Made by a program: the position numbers and the translations under genes. DNA of 60,800 nt, from assembly GCF_016820575.1 (NCBI RefSeq), contig NZ_JAEMQH010000006.1, positions 2,984 through 63,783 on the forward strand, in the 5' to 3' direction. The DNA comes from Marinobacter sediminum. Lineage in GTDB: Bacteria > Pseudomonadota > Gammaproteobacteria > Pseudomonadales > Oleiphilaceae. A model generated the notes under the pieces. It saw only the letters and a list, made by a program, of their open reading frames with translations, was not told the origin of the DNA and did no database searches. Within the stretch, counting starts at the first letter, position 1; each line of letters begins with the position of its first letter. Below, piece after piece: positions 31,036 through 39,199 of the stretch.

Positions 31036-33855
31036 ATGAGCGACTATAAGCATACCCTGAATCTGCCGGAAACCGCCTTTCCTATGCGCGGCAACCTGGC
31101 CAAGCGCGAGCCGGAGATGCTCAAACGCTGGCAGGATCTGGATGTCTACGGCAACCTGCGCAAGCAGCGCGAAGGGCGGGAAAAGTTCGTTCTTCATGAT
31201 GGCCCTCCATACGCCAACGGCAGCATTCACATTGGTCATGCGGTCAACAAGATTCTGAAAGACATGATCGTGAAGTCTCAGGGCTTCATGGGTTATGACG
31301 CCCCCTATGTGCCGGGCTGGGACTGCCATGGTTTGCCAATCGAACATAAGGTCGAGCAGGAGATCGGCAAGGCCGGCGTGAAAGTGGATTACAAAACCTT
31401 CCGCCAGGCCTGTCGTGACTATGCGGCCAAACAGATTGAAGGCCAGAAGGCTGATTTCATCCGCCTGGGTGTCATGGGGGAGTGGGACAAGCCCTACCTG
31501 ACCATGGATCCAAAGGTGGAGGCGGGCATTGTTCGTGCCCTCGGCAAGATTGTTGCCAAGGGCCACCTGGTACGCGGTTACAAGCCGGTCTACTGGAGTG
31601 TGGTGGGTCAGTCCGCACTGGCAGAGGCCGAGGTTGAATACCAGGACAAGACGTCCACACAGATCGATGTGCGTTTCACCGCCGTCGATCAAGGTAAGGC
31701 TCTGGCTCCGTTTGGCACGGACAGCGGCGAGGGTGATGTCTCTGTGGTGATCTGGACCACCACGCCCTGGACCATTCCCGCCAACCAGGCCGTATCTCTC
31801 AATGCTGAGCTTCAGTATGCACTGGTCCAGGCCGATCTTGGCCAGGGGCAGGAGCGTCTGATCCTTTCCGCCGATATGGTCGAGGGCGTGATGAGTCGCT
31901 GGGAAGTTGCGCAGTACGAGGTACTGGGCACCTGTACTGGTTCCGAACTCGAGCACCTGGCGCTGCAGCATCCGTTCTACGACAAGCACGTCCCGGTCAT
32001 CCTGGGTGACCATGTGTCTACCGAAGCCGGTACCGGTGCGGTGCACACCGCGCCCGACCACGGTATGGAAGACTTTGAAGTGGGTAAGGCCTATAACATC
32101 GGCACCATCAACCTGGTTCAGGCCGACGGGACCTATACCAGTGCCGCTGGCGAACTGGCGGGCGTGCACGTTTACAAAGCCGATGAACCGGTTTGCGCCG
32201 CCCTGACGCGCGAAGGCAAGCTGGTGCGCTCCGAGAAGTTCCGGCACAGCTACCCGCACTGCTGGCGTACCAAGACACCGCTGATCTACCGCGCCACGCC
32301 GCAGTGGTTTATCAGTATGGAGCAGCAGAATCTTCGGGCCGATGCGCTGGAAGCGATCAAGGGCGTGCGCTGGGTGCCGTCCTGGGGTCAGAACCGTATT
32401 GAAGCCATGTTCCAGCAATCCCCGGACTGGTGTATCTCGCGCCAGCGTACCTGGGGCGTGCCGATCACCCTGTTTATCCATAAGGAAACCCAGGAGCTGC
32501 ACCCGGATACCCAGGCACTGATCGAAAAGGTGGCCAAACACATCGAAGTGGATGGCATCGATGCCTGGTACGACCTCGAAACCAAGTCTCTGCTGGGTGA
32601 CGACGCCGACCAGTATGACAAGGTCACTGACACCTTGGACGTCTGGTTTGATTCCGGAGTTACCCACGATTCCGTGCTGCGAGTGCGGGACGAGCTGGGT
32701 CAGTTCCCGGCGGACATCTACCTGGAAGGTTCGGATCAGCATCGCGGCTGGTTCCAGTCGTCCCTGAAAACCTCCATCGCCATGAACGGCGTGGCGCCGT
32801 ATCGCCAGGTGCTGACCCACGGGTTCACCGTGGACGGTAAGGGACACAAGATGTCCAAGTCGCTGGGTAACGTAATCGCGCCTCAGGAGGTGATGAACGA
32901 GCTGGGTGCCGATATCCTGCGCTTGTGGGTGGCTGCGACCGATTACAGCGGTGAGATGACGGTGTCCAAGGATATCCTGCGTCAGACTGCTGATGGCTAT
33001 CGCCGGATTCGCAACACCTCACGTTTCCTGCTCAGCAATCTCAGTGGCTTCGATCCGGAACAGCACACCGTTGCGCCGGAAGACATGATTGCCCTTGACC
33101 GTTGGATGGTGGATCGGGCCTTGCGGCTCCAGAACGAGCTCCAGGAGGATTACCAGAACTATGCCTTCCTGCGCATCTACCAGAAGGTTTACAACTTCTG
33201 TGAGTCGACCCTGGGTGGTTTCTATCTGGATATCATCAAGGATCGCCAGTACACCACACCGGCAGACAGCCTGGCACGACGCTCCTGCCAGACCGCGCTC
33301 TATCACGTAGCCGAGGCGCTGGTGCGCTGGATTGCGCCGATCCTGAGCTTCACCGCCGACGAAATCTGGCAGCACCTGCCGGGTAAGCGTGGCGATACGG
33401 TGTTCTATGAGACCTGGTACGACGGTCTGACCGAACTGCCGGAAACCGCTGAACTGGGCCGTGAATACTGGCGCGAAATCTTCAGCGTGAAAGAGGCGGT
33501 CAACAAGTGCCTCGAAGACGCCCGTGCCCGTGGTGAAATAAAGGGCTCGTTGAGTGCGGAAGTGACGCTGTTCTGCGAAGGCGATCTGGCCGCTAATCTG
33601 AAGCACCTTGGCGAAGAACTGCGCTTTGTCCTGATTACTTCTGAGGCCACCGTGAAGCCGGCTTCAGAAGCTGGCGAAGCCGAGCTAACGGCCTATGAGG
33701 GGCTGCGGGTGGCGGTAGCACCGGCCGCGCACGCTAAGTGTGAGCGCTGCTGGCACCACCGTGAAGACGTCGGTTCCAATACCCAATACACCGATCTCTG
33801 TGGTCGCTGTGTGACCAACCTGGAAGGGCCAGGCGAAGCCCGCGCGTTCGCCTGA
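31036..33855 (+). CDS. ileS: Isoleucyl-tRNA synthetase
   Basis: IleRS charges tRNA-Ile and edits misactivated valine. The 939-aa class I enzyme has HIGH at 65-68 ([10 protein letters not shown]), KMSKS at 605-609, the CP1 editing domain between them, and a C-terminal zinc site at Cys902, Cys905, Cys922 and Cys925. The stop overlaps the lspA start by one base. It belongs to the common bacterial-type isoform rather than the eukaryote-like mupirocin-resistant one. Confidence 0.98.
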   Translation: MSDYKHTLNLPETAFPMRGNLAKREPEMLKRWQDLDVYGNLRKQREGREKFVLHDGPPYANGSIHIGHAVNKILKDMIVKSQGFMGYDAPYVPGWDCHGLPIEHKVEQEIGKAGVKVDYKTFRQACRDYAAKQIEGQKADFIRLGVMGEWDKPYLTMDPKVEAGIVRALGKIVAKGHLVRGYKPVYWSVVGQSALAEAEVEYQDKTSTQIDVRFTAVDQGKALAPFGTDSGEGDVSVVIWTTTPWTIPANQAVSLNAELQYALVQADLGQGQERLILSADMVEGVMSRWEVAQYEVLGTCTGSELEHLALQHPFYDKHVPVILGDHVSTEAGTGAVHTAPDHGMEDFEVGKAYNIGTINLVQADGTYTSAAGELAGVHVYKADEPVCAALTREGKLVRSEKFRHSYPHCWRTKTPLIYRATPQWFISMEQQNLRADALEAIKGVRWVPSWGQNRIEAMFQQSPDWCISRQRTWGVPITLFIHKETQELHPDTQALIEKVAKHIEVDGIDAWYDLETKSLLGDDADQYDKVTDTLDVWFDSGVTHDSVLRVRDELGQFPADIYLEGSDQHRGWFQSSLKTSIAMNGVAPYRQVLTHGFTVDGKGHKMSKSLGNVIAPQEVMNELGADILRLWVAATDYSGEMTVSKDILRQTADGYRRIRNTSRFLLSNLSGFDPEQHTVAPEDMIALDRWMVDRALRLQNELQEDYQNYAFLRIYQKVYNFCESTLGGFYLDIIKDRQYTTPADSLARRSCQTALYHVAEALVRWIAPILSFTADEIWQHLPGKRGDTVFYETWYDGLTELPETAELGREYWREIFSVKEAVNKCLEDARARGEIKGSLSAEVTLFCEGDLAANLKHLGEELRFVLITSEATVKPASEAGEAELTAYEGLRVAVAPAAHAKCERCWHHREDVGSNTQYTDLCGRCVTNLEGPGEARAFA

Positions 33856-34379
33856 TGGACTCTGTGATGGCGGAAACAGATACCGGCTCAAAAATGAAAT
33901 GGCTGTGGCTGGCGGTGCTGGTGATAGTGCTCGATCTGGGCACCAAAGCCCTGGCCACCGCCATGCTGACCTATGGCGATCCGGTGCCGGTTGTGCCGAT
34001 GTTCAATCTCACATTGCTGCACAACACCGGCGCGGCCTTCAGCTTCCTGGCGCAGGCTGCTGGCTGGCAGCGCTGGTTCTTTGTGGGCTTGGCGCTGGTG
34101 GTGAGTTGTGTGCTGGTGATCTGGTTGAGAAAACTCCAGCAACATGAAACCTGGACCGCCATTGCCATCGTACTGATCCTTGGCGGCGCCCTCGGCAATG
34201 TCTATGACCGTGTGGTTCATGGCTATGTTGTCGATTTCCTGCATTTTTACTGGCAGGACTGGCATTTCCCCGCCTTCAACCTGGCGGACACGGCGATTAC
34301 CGTCGGTGCCGCCATGATGATCATCGATACGTTTCGCTCGCCTGCCAGCTCTGGCGGCGATGCCGACAGGAGTGACTAA
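33855..34379 (+). CDS. lspA: Lipoprotein signal peptidase (signal peptidase II)
   Basis: LspA cleaves signal peptides from prolipoproteins after lipid attachment in the inner membrane. The 174-aa protein has four hydrophobic segments and catalytic aspartates Asp127 (HGYVVDF) and Asp145 (FNLADTAI), with NTGAAFSF in the third conserved box. ATG 33855 overlaps the ileS stop; ATG 33867 is an alternative. The ileS-lspA-fkpB-ispH order is conserved in gammaproteobacteria. Confidence 0.97.
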   Translation: MDSVMAETDTGSKMKWLWLAVLVIVLDLGTKALATAMLTYGDPVPVVPMFNLTLLHNTGAAFSFLAQAAGWQRWFFVGLALVVSCVLVIWLRKLQQHETWTAIAIVLILGGALGNVYDRVVHGYVVDFLHFYWQDWHFPAFNLADTAITVGAAMMIIDTFRSPASSGGDADRSD

Positions 34380-34384
34380 CGCTC

Positions 34385-34837
34385 ATGAAAGAATTACCCG
34401 TAGACAAGGGAACCCGCGTCAAACTGCACTTTGCATTGAAGTTCCCGGACGGAGAAGTGATTGATTCCACTTTCGAAAAAGAGCCGGCCACGCTGGAAAT
34501 CGGCGATGACAATCTGCCGGAAAATTTCGAAACTTACTTGATGGGGATGAAGGCAGGGGAGCGCGCTAATTACGAAGTGCCGCCCGAGAAGGCCTTTGGA
34601 CAGCACAACCCGAACAACCTGCAAACCTTCAAGCGCCACGAGTTCAGCGCCGACATGGTGCTCGAGCCTGGCGTGATGATTTCCTTCGCGGACGCTCGTC
34701 AGAGCGAGTTGCCGGGGGTGGTGAGTCGCGTCGAGGGTGACGAAGTCGAAGTGGACTTCAACCATCCGCTGGCGGGGCGTACACTGACCTTTGAAGTTGA
34801 AATCATCGACGTCGAACCGGCGAAACCGACGCACTGA
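34385..34837 (+). CDS. fkpB: FKBP-type peptidyl-prolyl isomerase, SlpA-like
   Basis: The 150-aa cytoplasmic protein has an FKBP fold interrupted by an inserted chaperone flap, as in SlyD/SlpA. Visible are [18 protein letters not shown], the [16 protein letters not shown] turn, [10 protein letters not shown] and [15 protein letters not shown]. It lacks the histidine-rich metal tail of SlyD, which favours SlpA (fkpB). It lies five bases after lspA and before ispH. Confidence 0.93.
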   Translation: MKELPVDKGTRVKLHFALKFPDGEVIDSTFEKEPATLEIGDDNLPENFETYLMGMKAGERANYEVPPEKAFGQHNPNNLQTFKRHEFSADMVLEPGVMISFADARQSELPGVVSRVEGDEVEVDFNHPLAGRTLTFEVEIIDVEPAKPTH

Positions 34838-34875
34838 CGTCGGCACGGCTCACTCTTTACCAGCGGGAACCCAGC

Positions 34876-35829
34876 ATGCAGATCCGACTCGCCAATCCTC
34901 GTGGCTTTTGCGCCGGCGTGGACCGCGCCATCGAAATCGTCAATCGTGCCCTTGATGTGTTCGGCGCACCCATTTACGTGCGCCACGAAGTGGTCCACAA
35001 CAAATTCGTGGTGGATAACCTGCGTAATCGCGGTGCCGTCTTCGTAGACGAGCTGGATGAGGTGCCGGACGACAAGCTGGTGATTTTCAGCGCCCACGGA
35101 GTGTCCCAGGCGGTTCAGAACGAAGCGGCTCGCCGCGGCCTGAAGGTGTTCGATGCCACCTGTCCGCTGGTGACCAAGGTGCACATGGAGGTCATGCGCT
35201 ATAGCCGGGACGGCCGCGAGTGCATCCTGATAGGCCACCATGGCCACCCGGAAGTGGAGGGCACCATGGGGCAGTACGATCACAGCAACGGCGGTGATAT
35301 CTACCTGGTGGAAGACGAGGCCGACGTCGCCAAGCTGGAGGTCAAAGACGCCAGCCGTCTGTCTTACGTGACCCAGACCACGCTTTCCATGGATGACACC
35401 GCACGGGTGATCGATTCCCTGCGCGCCAAGTTTCCGCAGATTGAAGGTCCGCGCAAGGACGACATCTGCTACGCCACCCAGAACCGGCAGGATGCGGTGA
35501 AGCAGCTAGCGGGGGATTGTGATCTCATGCTGGTGGTTGGCTCACCGAACAGCTCCAACTCCAACCGCTTGCGCGAGCTGGCGGAGCGTATGGGTACGCC
35601 GGCTTATCTGATTGACGAGGCGGGCCAGATCGACCCTCGGTGGTTGGAAGGCAAAACTTCAGTGGGCGTTACGGCTGGGGCCTCTGCGCCGGAGGTTCTG
35701 GTGAATGATGTGATCAGTCGATTGCGTGAGCTTGGCGGCAACGTACCCCAGGAAATTGCGGGGCGTGAAGAGAATATTGTGTTCTCCATGCCTAAAGAAT
35801 TAAGAATCGATGCGGTAGACGTTTCCTAA
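34876..35829 (+). CDS. ispH: 4-hydroxy-3-methylbut-2-enyl diphosphate reductase
   Basis: IspH carries out the last step of the MEP isoprenoid pathway, giving IPP and DMAPP with an iron-sulfur cluster. The 317-aa protein has the cluster cysteines at NPRGFCAG (Cys12), [12 protein letters not shown] (near 95) and DDICYATQ (near 198), plus the proton-relay segment [10 protein letters not shown]. The full-length enzyme closes the ribF-ispH block and is followed by a terminator. Confidence 0.98.
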   Translation: MQIRLANPRGFCAGVDRAIEIVNRALDVFGAPIYVRHEVVHNKFVVDNLRNRGAVFVDELDEVPDDKLVIFSAHGVSQAVQNEAARRGLKVFDATCPLVTKVHMEVMRYSRDGRECILIGHHGHPEVEGTMGQYDHSNGGDIYLVEDEADVAKLEVKDASRLSYVTQTTLSMDDTARVIDSLRAKFPQIEGPRKDDICYATQNRQDAVKQLAGDCDLMLVVGSPNSSNSNRLRELAERMGTPAYLIDEAGQIDPRWLEGKTSVGVTAGASAPEVLVNDVISRLRELGGNVPQEIAGREENIVFSMPKELRIDAVDVS

Positions 35830-35832
35830 GTT

Positions 35833-35858
35833 AGGGCACCGATTTCGGTGCCCTTTTT
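35833..35858 (+). terminator. Intrinsic terminator after ispH
   Basis: AGGGCACC (35833-35840) pairs with GGTGCCCT (35847-35854), followed by five Ts. It separates the housekeeping block from the pilus cluster. Confidence 0.92.
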
Positions 35859-35867
35859 GGTTACGTA

Positions 35868-35877
35868 CCCCCCCCCC
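35868..35877 (+). repeat. Homopolymeric C10 tract
   Basis: Ten consecutive cytosines lie between the ispH terminator and the minor-pilin cluster, about 125 bases before the first pilin start. Such tracts can change length by slippage and alter promoter spacing. The tract is also prone to sequencing error. Confidence 0.9.
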
Positions 35878-35985
35878 TACATCTTTGGCTCTGAGCCATA
35901 GTTAGACCGCCCATCAATCATTTCTTGCCGTTTGTCGTAACCATCTCGCTTCTCGAATTTTATCGCCATACTCTTCAAGAATGCC

Positions 35986-36000
35986 GAAATAGGGAATTTC
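35986..36000 (+). promoter_or_regulatory. Hairpin presenting the fimU ribosome binding site in its loop
   Basis: GAAAT-AGGGA-ATTTC is a perfect inverted repeat whose loop is the Shine-Dalgarno, one base ahead of ATG 36002. GGA in a hairpin loop over the ribosome site is the usual form of a CsrA/RsmA target. The stem is AU-rich and weak, so this is suggestive only. Confidence 0.45.
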
Positions 36001-36001
36001 T

Positions 36002-36619
36002 ATGTCTGACGTTCAGCGATCGGGTGGTTTCACCCTCCTTGAATTAATAATCACAATTGTTGTGTTGGCAATAGTGGCTGCTTATGCGGTTCCGTCTTTT
36101 CAGCAAACCGTCATGAACAATCGGCTGGCTTCTCAGATCAACGAGGCTTCAAGTTTGATCAGCTACGCACGGGGCGAGGCGGCAAAGCTTCAGAATGGTG
36201 TAGTTACGGTTTGTGCGAGTGCTGACAGCGCAAGCTGCAGCGGGGCAGGCACATGGGAGACCGGTTGGGTCGTATTTAGAGACGTCGATGCGGACCGAAC
36301 AATTGATGCCGGCGTGGATCAGTTGCTGAAGGTCAGTGGGCCATTAGCGGGAGACAACACTTTTCGGATAAGGGGACTGACCAGCAACGGAGGCAATTTC
36401 ATCCAATTCGCAAGTAACGGCTTCCCGGTTCCTCCTGCGGGCAGCTCTGCTGCGGGAACAATCATGATTTGCGATTCGAGGGGGGCTGATTGGGCACGTG
36501 CGATTGTGGTGGGTGTTGCCGGTCAGGTCCGGTTGGCAAGAAATACGGATGGAACGGCTCCATTGAATGGAAATGACACGAACGGTGATGGAAACGATGA
36601 TGACATCACATGCCCCTGA
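36002..36619 (+). CDS. fimU: Minor type IV pilin, FimU/GspH family
   Basis: The 205-aa prepilin has the short basic leader MSDVQRSGG, a PilD cleavage site G-FTLLE with Glu5 of the mature chain, and a ~20-residue hydrophobic helix. The C-terminal half shows the GspH pattern, with paired cysteines (VTVCAS...SCSG, MICDS...ITCP). It opens the minor-pilin operon, the place of fimU in P. aeruginosa, where such pilins form the priming tip complex. The C-terminal NGNDTNGDGNDDD is calcium-site-like. The choice between FimU and FimT is by gene order. Confidence 0.9.
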   Translation: MSDVQRSGGFTLLELIITIVVLAIVAAYAVPSFQQTVMNNRLASQINEASSLISYARGEAAKLQNGVVTVCASADSASCSGAGTWETGWVVFRDVDADRTIDAGVDQLLKVSGPLAGDNTFRIRGLTSNGGNFIQFASNGFPVPPAGSSAAGTIMICDSRGADWARAIVVGVAGQVRLARNTDGTAPLNGNDTNGDGNDDDITCP

Positions 36620-36633
36620 GAGGCGTTGGACGA

Positions 36634-37182
36634 ATGCATAGACCCATACATCTACAACGAAAAGGGGGCTTGATCAATAGCTCCGGCCGGGATCAGCGTG
36701 GCTTCACCTTGATCGAGATTTTGGTCACTCTGTTTATCCTCGCAATTGGTCTACTTGGCTTGGCTGGCTTGTTGGTCGAGGGAATGCGCAATAACCAGGG
36801 AGCATACCTGAGGACTCAAGCAAGCATACTGGCCTATGACATTGCTGATCGAATGAGAGCCAATCGCGACGAGGCAGTGGGTGGCTCCTACTCGGGCTTT
36901 ACAACTGAAGGAGCGAGCACAGATCTGCCTGCCTGCGCTACAGAGGCAGGAGGCTGTAGCTCTGCTCAACAGGCAGACCTCGATAAAGCGGAGTGGGCTC
37001 GACAGATTCAGAGTTTCGGTAGCGACATGGCAATGTTGCCAGGCGGCGTTGGAACCATTCAATTCGATGGCGCCACTGGTACCTTTACCGTCTCAATCCA
37101 GTGGGATGAGATCGAACGTGAGGGTGATGCGGGTGAGCAGATTGCCGGTGATAGCGTTTATGCGCTTCGGTTCTCGTTATGA
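36634..37182 (+). CDS. pilV: Minor type IV pilin PilV
   Basis: The prepilin motif RG-FTLIEI, with Glu5, is followed by a hydrophobic helix and LLVEGMRNNQGAYLRTQASILAYDIADRMRANRDEA, a signature of PilV proteins. The domain continues to ALRFSL. The start is uncertain: ATG 36634 gives a 22-residue leader, ATG 36610 overlaps fimU, and TTG 36670 would give a short leader. With 36634 the protein is 182 aa. It overlaps the possible pilW start. Confidence 0.88.
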   Translation: MHRPIHLQRKGGLINSSGRDQRGFTLIEILVTLFILAIGLLGLAGLLVEGMRNNQGAYLRTQASILAYDIADRMRANRDEAVGGSYSGFTTEGASTDLPACATEAGGCSSAQQADLDKAEWARQIQSFGSDMAMLPGGVGTIQFDGATGTFTVSIQWDEIEREGDAGEQIAGDSVYALRFSL

Positions 37183-37190
37183 GGTGTTCG

Positions 37191-38288
37191 ATGATAGGAA
37201 TCAAGAAATCCATCATGCATAGATATCATGCGCCTCAGGCTGGCCTGTCTTTGGTCGAGTTGATGATTGCGTTGGCGCTTAGTGCGTCTTTGATATTGGG
37301 CATTTTTACTGTCTATCTGGATTCGAACCAAACATCGCGCATGAGCTCCTCTCTTGCCCGTATACAAGAAGGCGGCCGAATTGCCACTGAAATCATGGCA
37401 AGAGATATGAGGATGGTCGGTTTTCAAGGCTGTGCTGATCCAGATGACGTGACCATGAATATTATTGCCGACAATCCTCCTACCAATGACTTTTTTGCGA
37501 CCAACTTGCGAGGGTGGGAGGTAACCGCGGCTAACTGGGCGGACGGAACCGAGTTTGATGGGACTCCTATCGAGGCCAATGCACTTATTGGTAGTGATGT
37601 TGTCGCTGTTCAGCGCGGAGAAACCGTCGATCTTGAGGTGACTGGGAATATGTCAGCCACCAACGCCAACATTCAAGTCAGTGGAACCGACACAGACAGG
37701 TTTAGTCAGAATGGCATCGTGCTCATTTCCGATTGCGAAAGTGCGGATTTGTTTAGGATTTCGAGTAACCCGAGTTCGGGTACTTGGGCCCATGCCCAAA
37801 ACGTTAATTCCAGCAACCGCCTGAGTCAGGCTTACAACGAATCAGCCCGCGTCTTCCAGTTTAACTCTTCTGTCTACTTTGTTGCGGATACCGGCCGCGA
37901 CGATGCTCAAGGTAACGATATCAGGGCCCTGTATCGGGCCAACAATACCTTGGCCAACGCTGGAGCGCCGGTATTTCAAATCGATGAACTGGTAGAAGGG
38001 GTGGAGAGTCTTCAAATCGAATATGGAGAGTTATTAGCTACCAACAATATTCGCTACCGGACGGCGGACAACGTTGGGAATATGGCTAATGTGGTTGCCA
38101 TACGCCTGGGTATGTTGCTGAGTGACGCTGATGCGGTAAGAGATGATGCAGACCTGGCGGATTATGCACTGCCGGGTGAGGTTGTTGAGGCGGTAACTGG
38201 CGCGGGCGCTGGTGCTGTAACACATCCAGAGGACAACCGTTTGCGGCGGTCGTTCACATCGACCGTGATGCTTAGGAATCGGGATTAA
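37191..38288 (+). CDS. pilW: Minor type IV pilin PilW
   Basis: PilW is the largest of the minor pilins. From ATG 37191, preceded by GAGG, the protein is 365 aa; ATG 37179 overlapping the pilV stop is an alternative. The prepilin motif is QAG-LSLVELM with Glu5, then a hydrophobic helix and RIQEGGRIATEIMARDMRMVGF, which is typical. The end, with LRRSFTSTVMLRNR, also matches PilW. It acts with FimU, PilV, PilX and PilE in pilus priming. Confidence 0.9.
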   Translation: MIGIKKSIMHRYHAPQAGLSLVELMIALALSASLILGIFTVYLDSNQTSRMSSSLARIQEGGRIATEIMARDMRMVGFQGCADPDDVTMNIIADNPPTNDFFATNLRGWEVTAANWADGTEFDGTPIEANALIGSDVVAVQRGETVDLEVTGNMSATNANIQVSGTDTDRFSQNGIVLISDCESADLFRISSNPSSGTWAHAQNVNSSNRLSQAYNESARVFQFNSSVYFVADTGRDDAQGNDIRALYRANNTLANAGAPVFQIDELVEGVESLQIEYGELLATNNIRYRTADNVGNMANVVAIRLGMLLSDADAVRDDADLADYALPGEVVEAVTGAGAGAVTHPEDNRLRRSFTSTVMLRNRD

Positions 38289-38315
38289 GTGCCGTTTCAG
38301 AGAGGTGAATTGATA

Positions 38316-38798
38316 ATGAATCAGATCCAATTTCCGAGTCTAGCCCATCGACAGCGGGGCGCTGTCTTGATCGTTAGCCTCATCATACTGCTGGTTCTGA
38401 CACTGGTCGGCATTGCTGGGATGAATACCTCGGTGCTCCAAGAAAGAATGGCCGTGAACGCTCAGAACTCGAATCGTGCGTTTCAGGCGGCAGAGAGCTC
38501 GGTAAGAGCATTGGCTGACGAATTATACGCCGACGACCTGACGCTGTTGAGGGAGTCGATGAAAGATGCCAATGATAAAAGTAGCGTGAAAACGTTCACT
38601 GCGGATGCGGCCAACGGAATCACTGCGACCTACCAGGCCGAATACCTGGGAGAAGTAATCATCACCAGTGGCAGCTCCATGGATGCAAATGAAAGCTCGA
38701 CGCTTTTGAAAGGGTTTCGTTACGAACTGCGCGGTACTGCAACTATGGACGGAACCGGTGCGGCATCTACCGTTTTTACAGGTATAGAGTATTACTGA
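38316..38798 (+). CDS. pilX: Minor type IV pilin PilX
   Basis: The 160-aa protein has RQRG-AVLIVSLIILLVLTLVGIAGM then TSVLQERMAVN and RAFQAAESSVRA, the PilX N-terminal signature. Mature position 5 is valine rather than glutamate, as is common in this family and in GspK. The start is ATG 38316 after AGAGG; an upstream GTG at 38289 is less likely. It joins PilY1 in the tip complex. Confidence 0.9.
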   Translation: MNQIQFPSLAHRQRGAVLIVSLIILLVLTLVGIAGMNTSVLQERMAVNAQNSNRAFQAAESSVRALADELYADDLTLLRESMKDANDKSSVKTFTADAANGITATYQAEYLGEVIITSGSSMDANESSTLLKGFRYELRGTATMDGTGAASTVFTGIEYY

Positions 38799-38830
38799 GA
38801 GTCAGTTAAGTGCTGGCTGAGGAGGCGAGA

Positions 38831-39199
38831 ATGGTTAAGTTAGTGCGATTAATTCCAATCATATTGGGTTTCTGGGGTTTGGCCATGACGGCTCAATCAG
38901 ACGAGTCAGGTGCCCGTGTAATTGACAGCCCGATCAATGGGTTCGAAGCGTCAACAATAGAGTTGGTAACGAATTCATCTGCGGAAGTGGTTCAGGTTGT
39001 AACCGAGGGGTGTGAATTATGTGCATCGCCCCGTTTCCTCCCCGCTCGGGATTTTCGCGTCCGAGTTGGCCGAGAAGAGGTTAGTGCTAACAGCTACCGT
39101 CACTACTCTGGAAAGCCCGGAACCGTTATGGTCGATTCACGCAACGGATTCGCCACCTCAGTCATGTTCTACGCGCAGGATGAGGAGAACGCCGAATGA
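38831..39199 (+). CDS. Unrecognised small secreted protein between pilX and pilY1
   Basis: The 122-aa protein starts at ATG 38831 behind GAGGAGG. Residues ~5-25 are a signal peptide (LVRLIPIILGFWGLAMTAQS). The mature part has one CxxC-type pair (EGCELCASP) and a strand-rich remainder ending SVMFYAQDEENAE. I do not recognise a family. The position differs from P. aeruginosa pilY2, which follows pilY1. Its stop overlaps the pilY1 start (ATGA), so translation is probably coupled, and a role in PilY1 folding or pilus tip function is a guess from context. Confidence 0.75.
   Translation: MVKLVRLIPIILGFWGLAMTAQSDESGARVIDSPINGFEASTIELVTNSSAEVVQVVTEGCELCASPRFLPARDFRVRVGREEVSANSYRHYSGKPGTVMVDSRNGFATSVMFYAQDEENAE

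Noticed and set aside
29821..32847. 1008-codon minus-strand open frame across murJ end, ribF and ileS
   Set aside because: It crosses three real plus-strand genes; long antisense frames arise from GC-rich codon bias and its sequence has no recognisable domain.
35830..36001. Sigma-54 (-24/-12) promoter for the pilus operon under PilR
   Set aside because: I found no GG-N10-GC pair of acceptable quality in the region.
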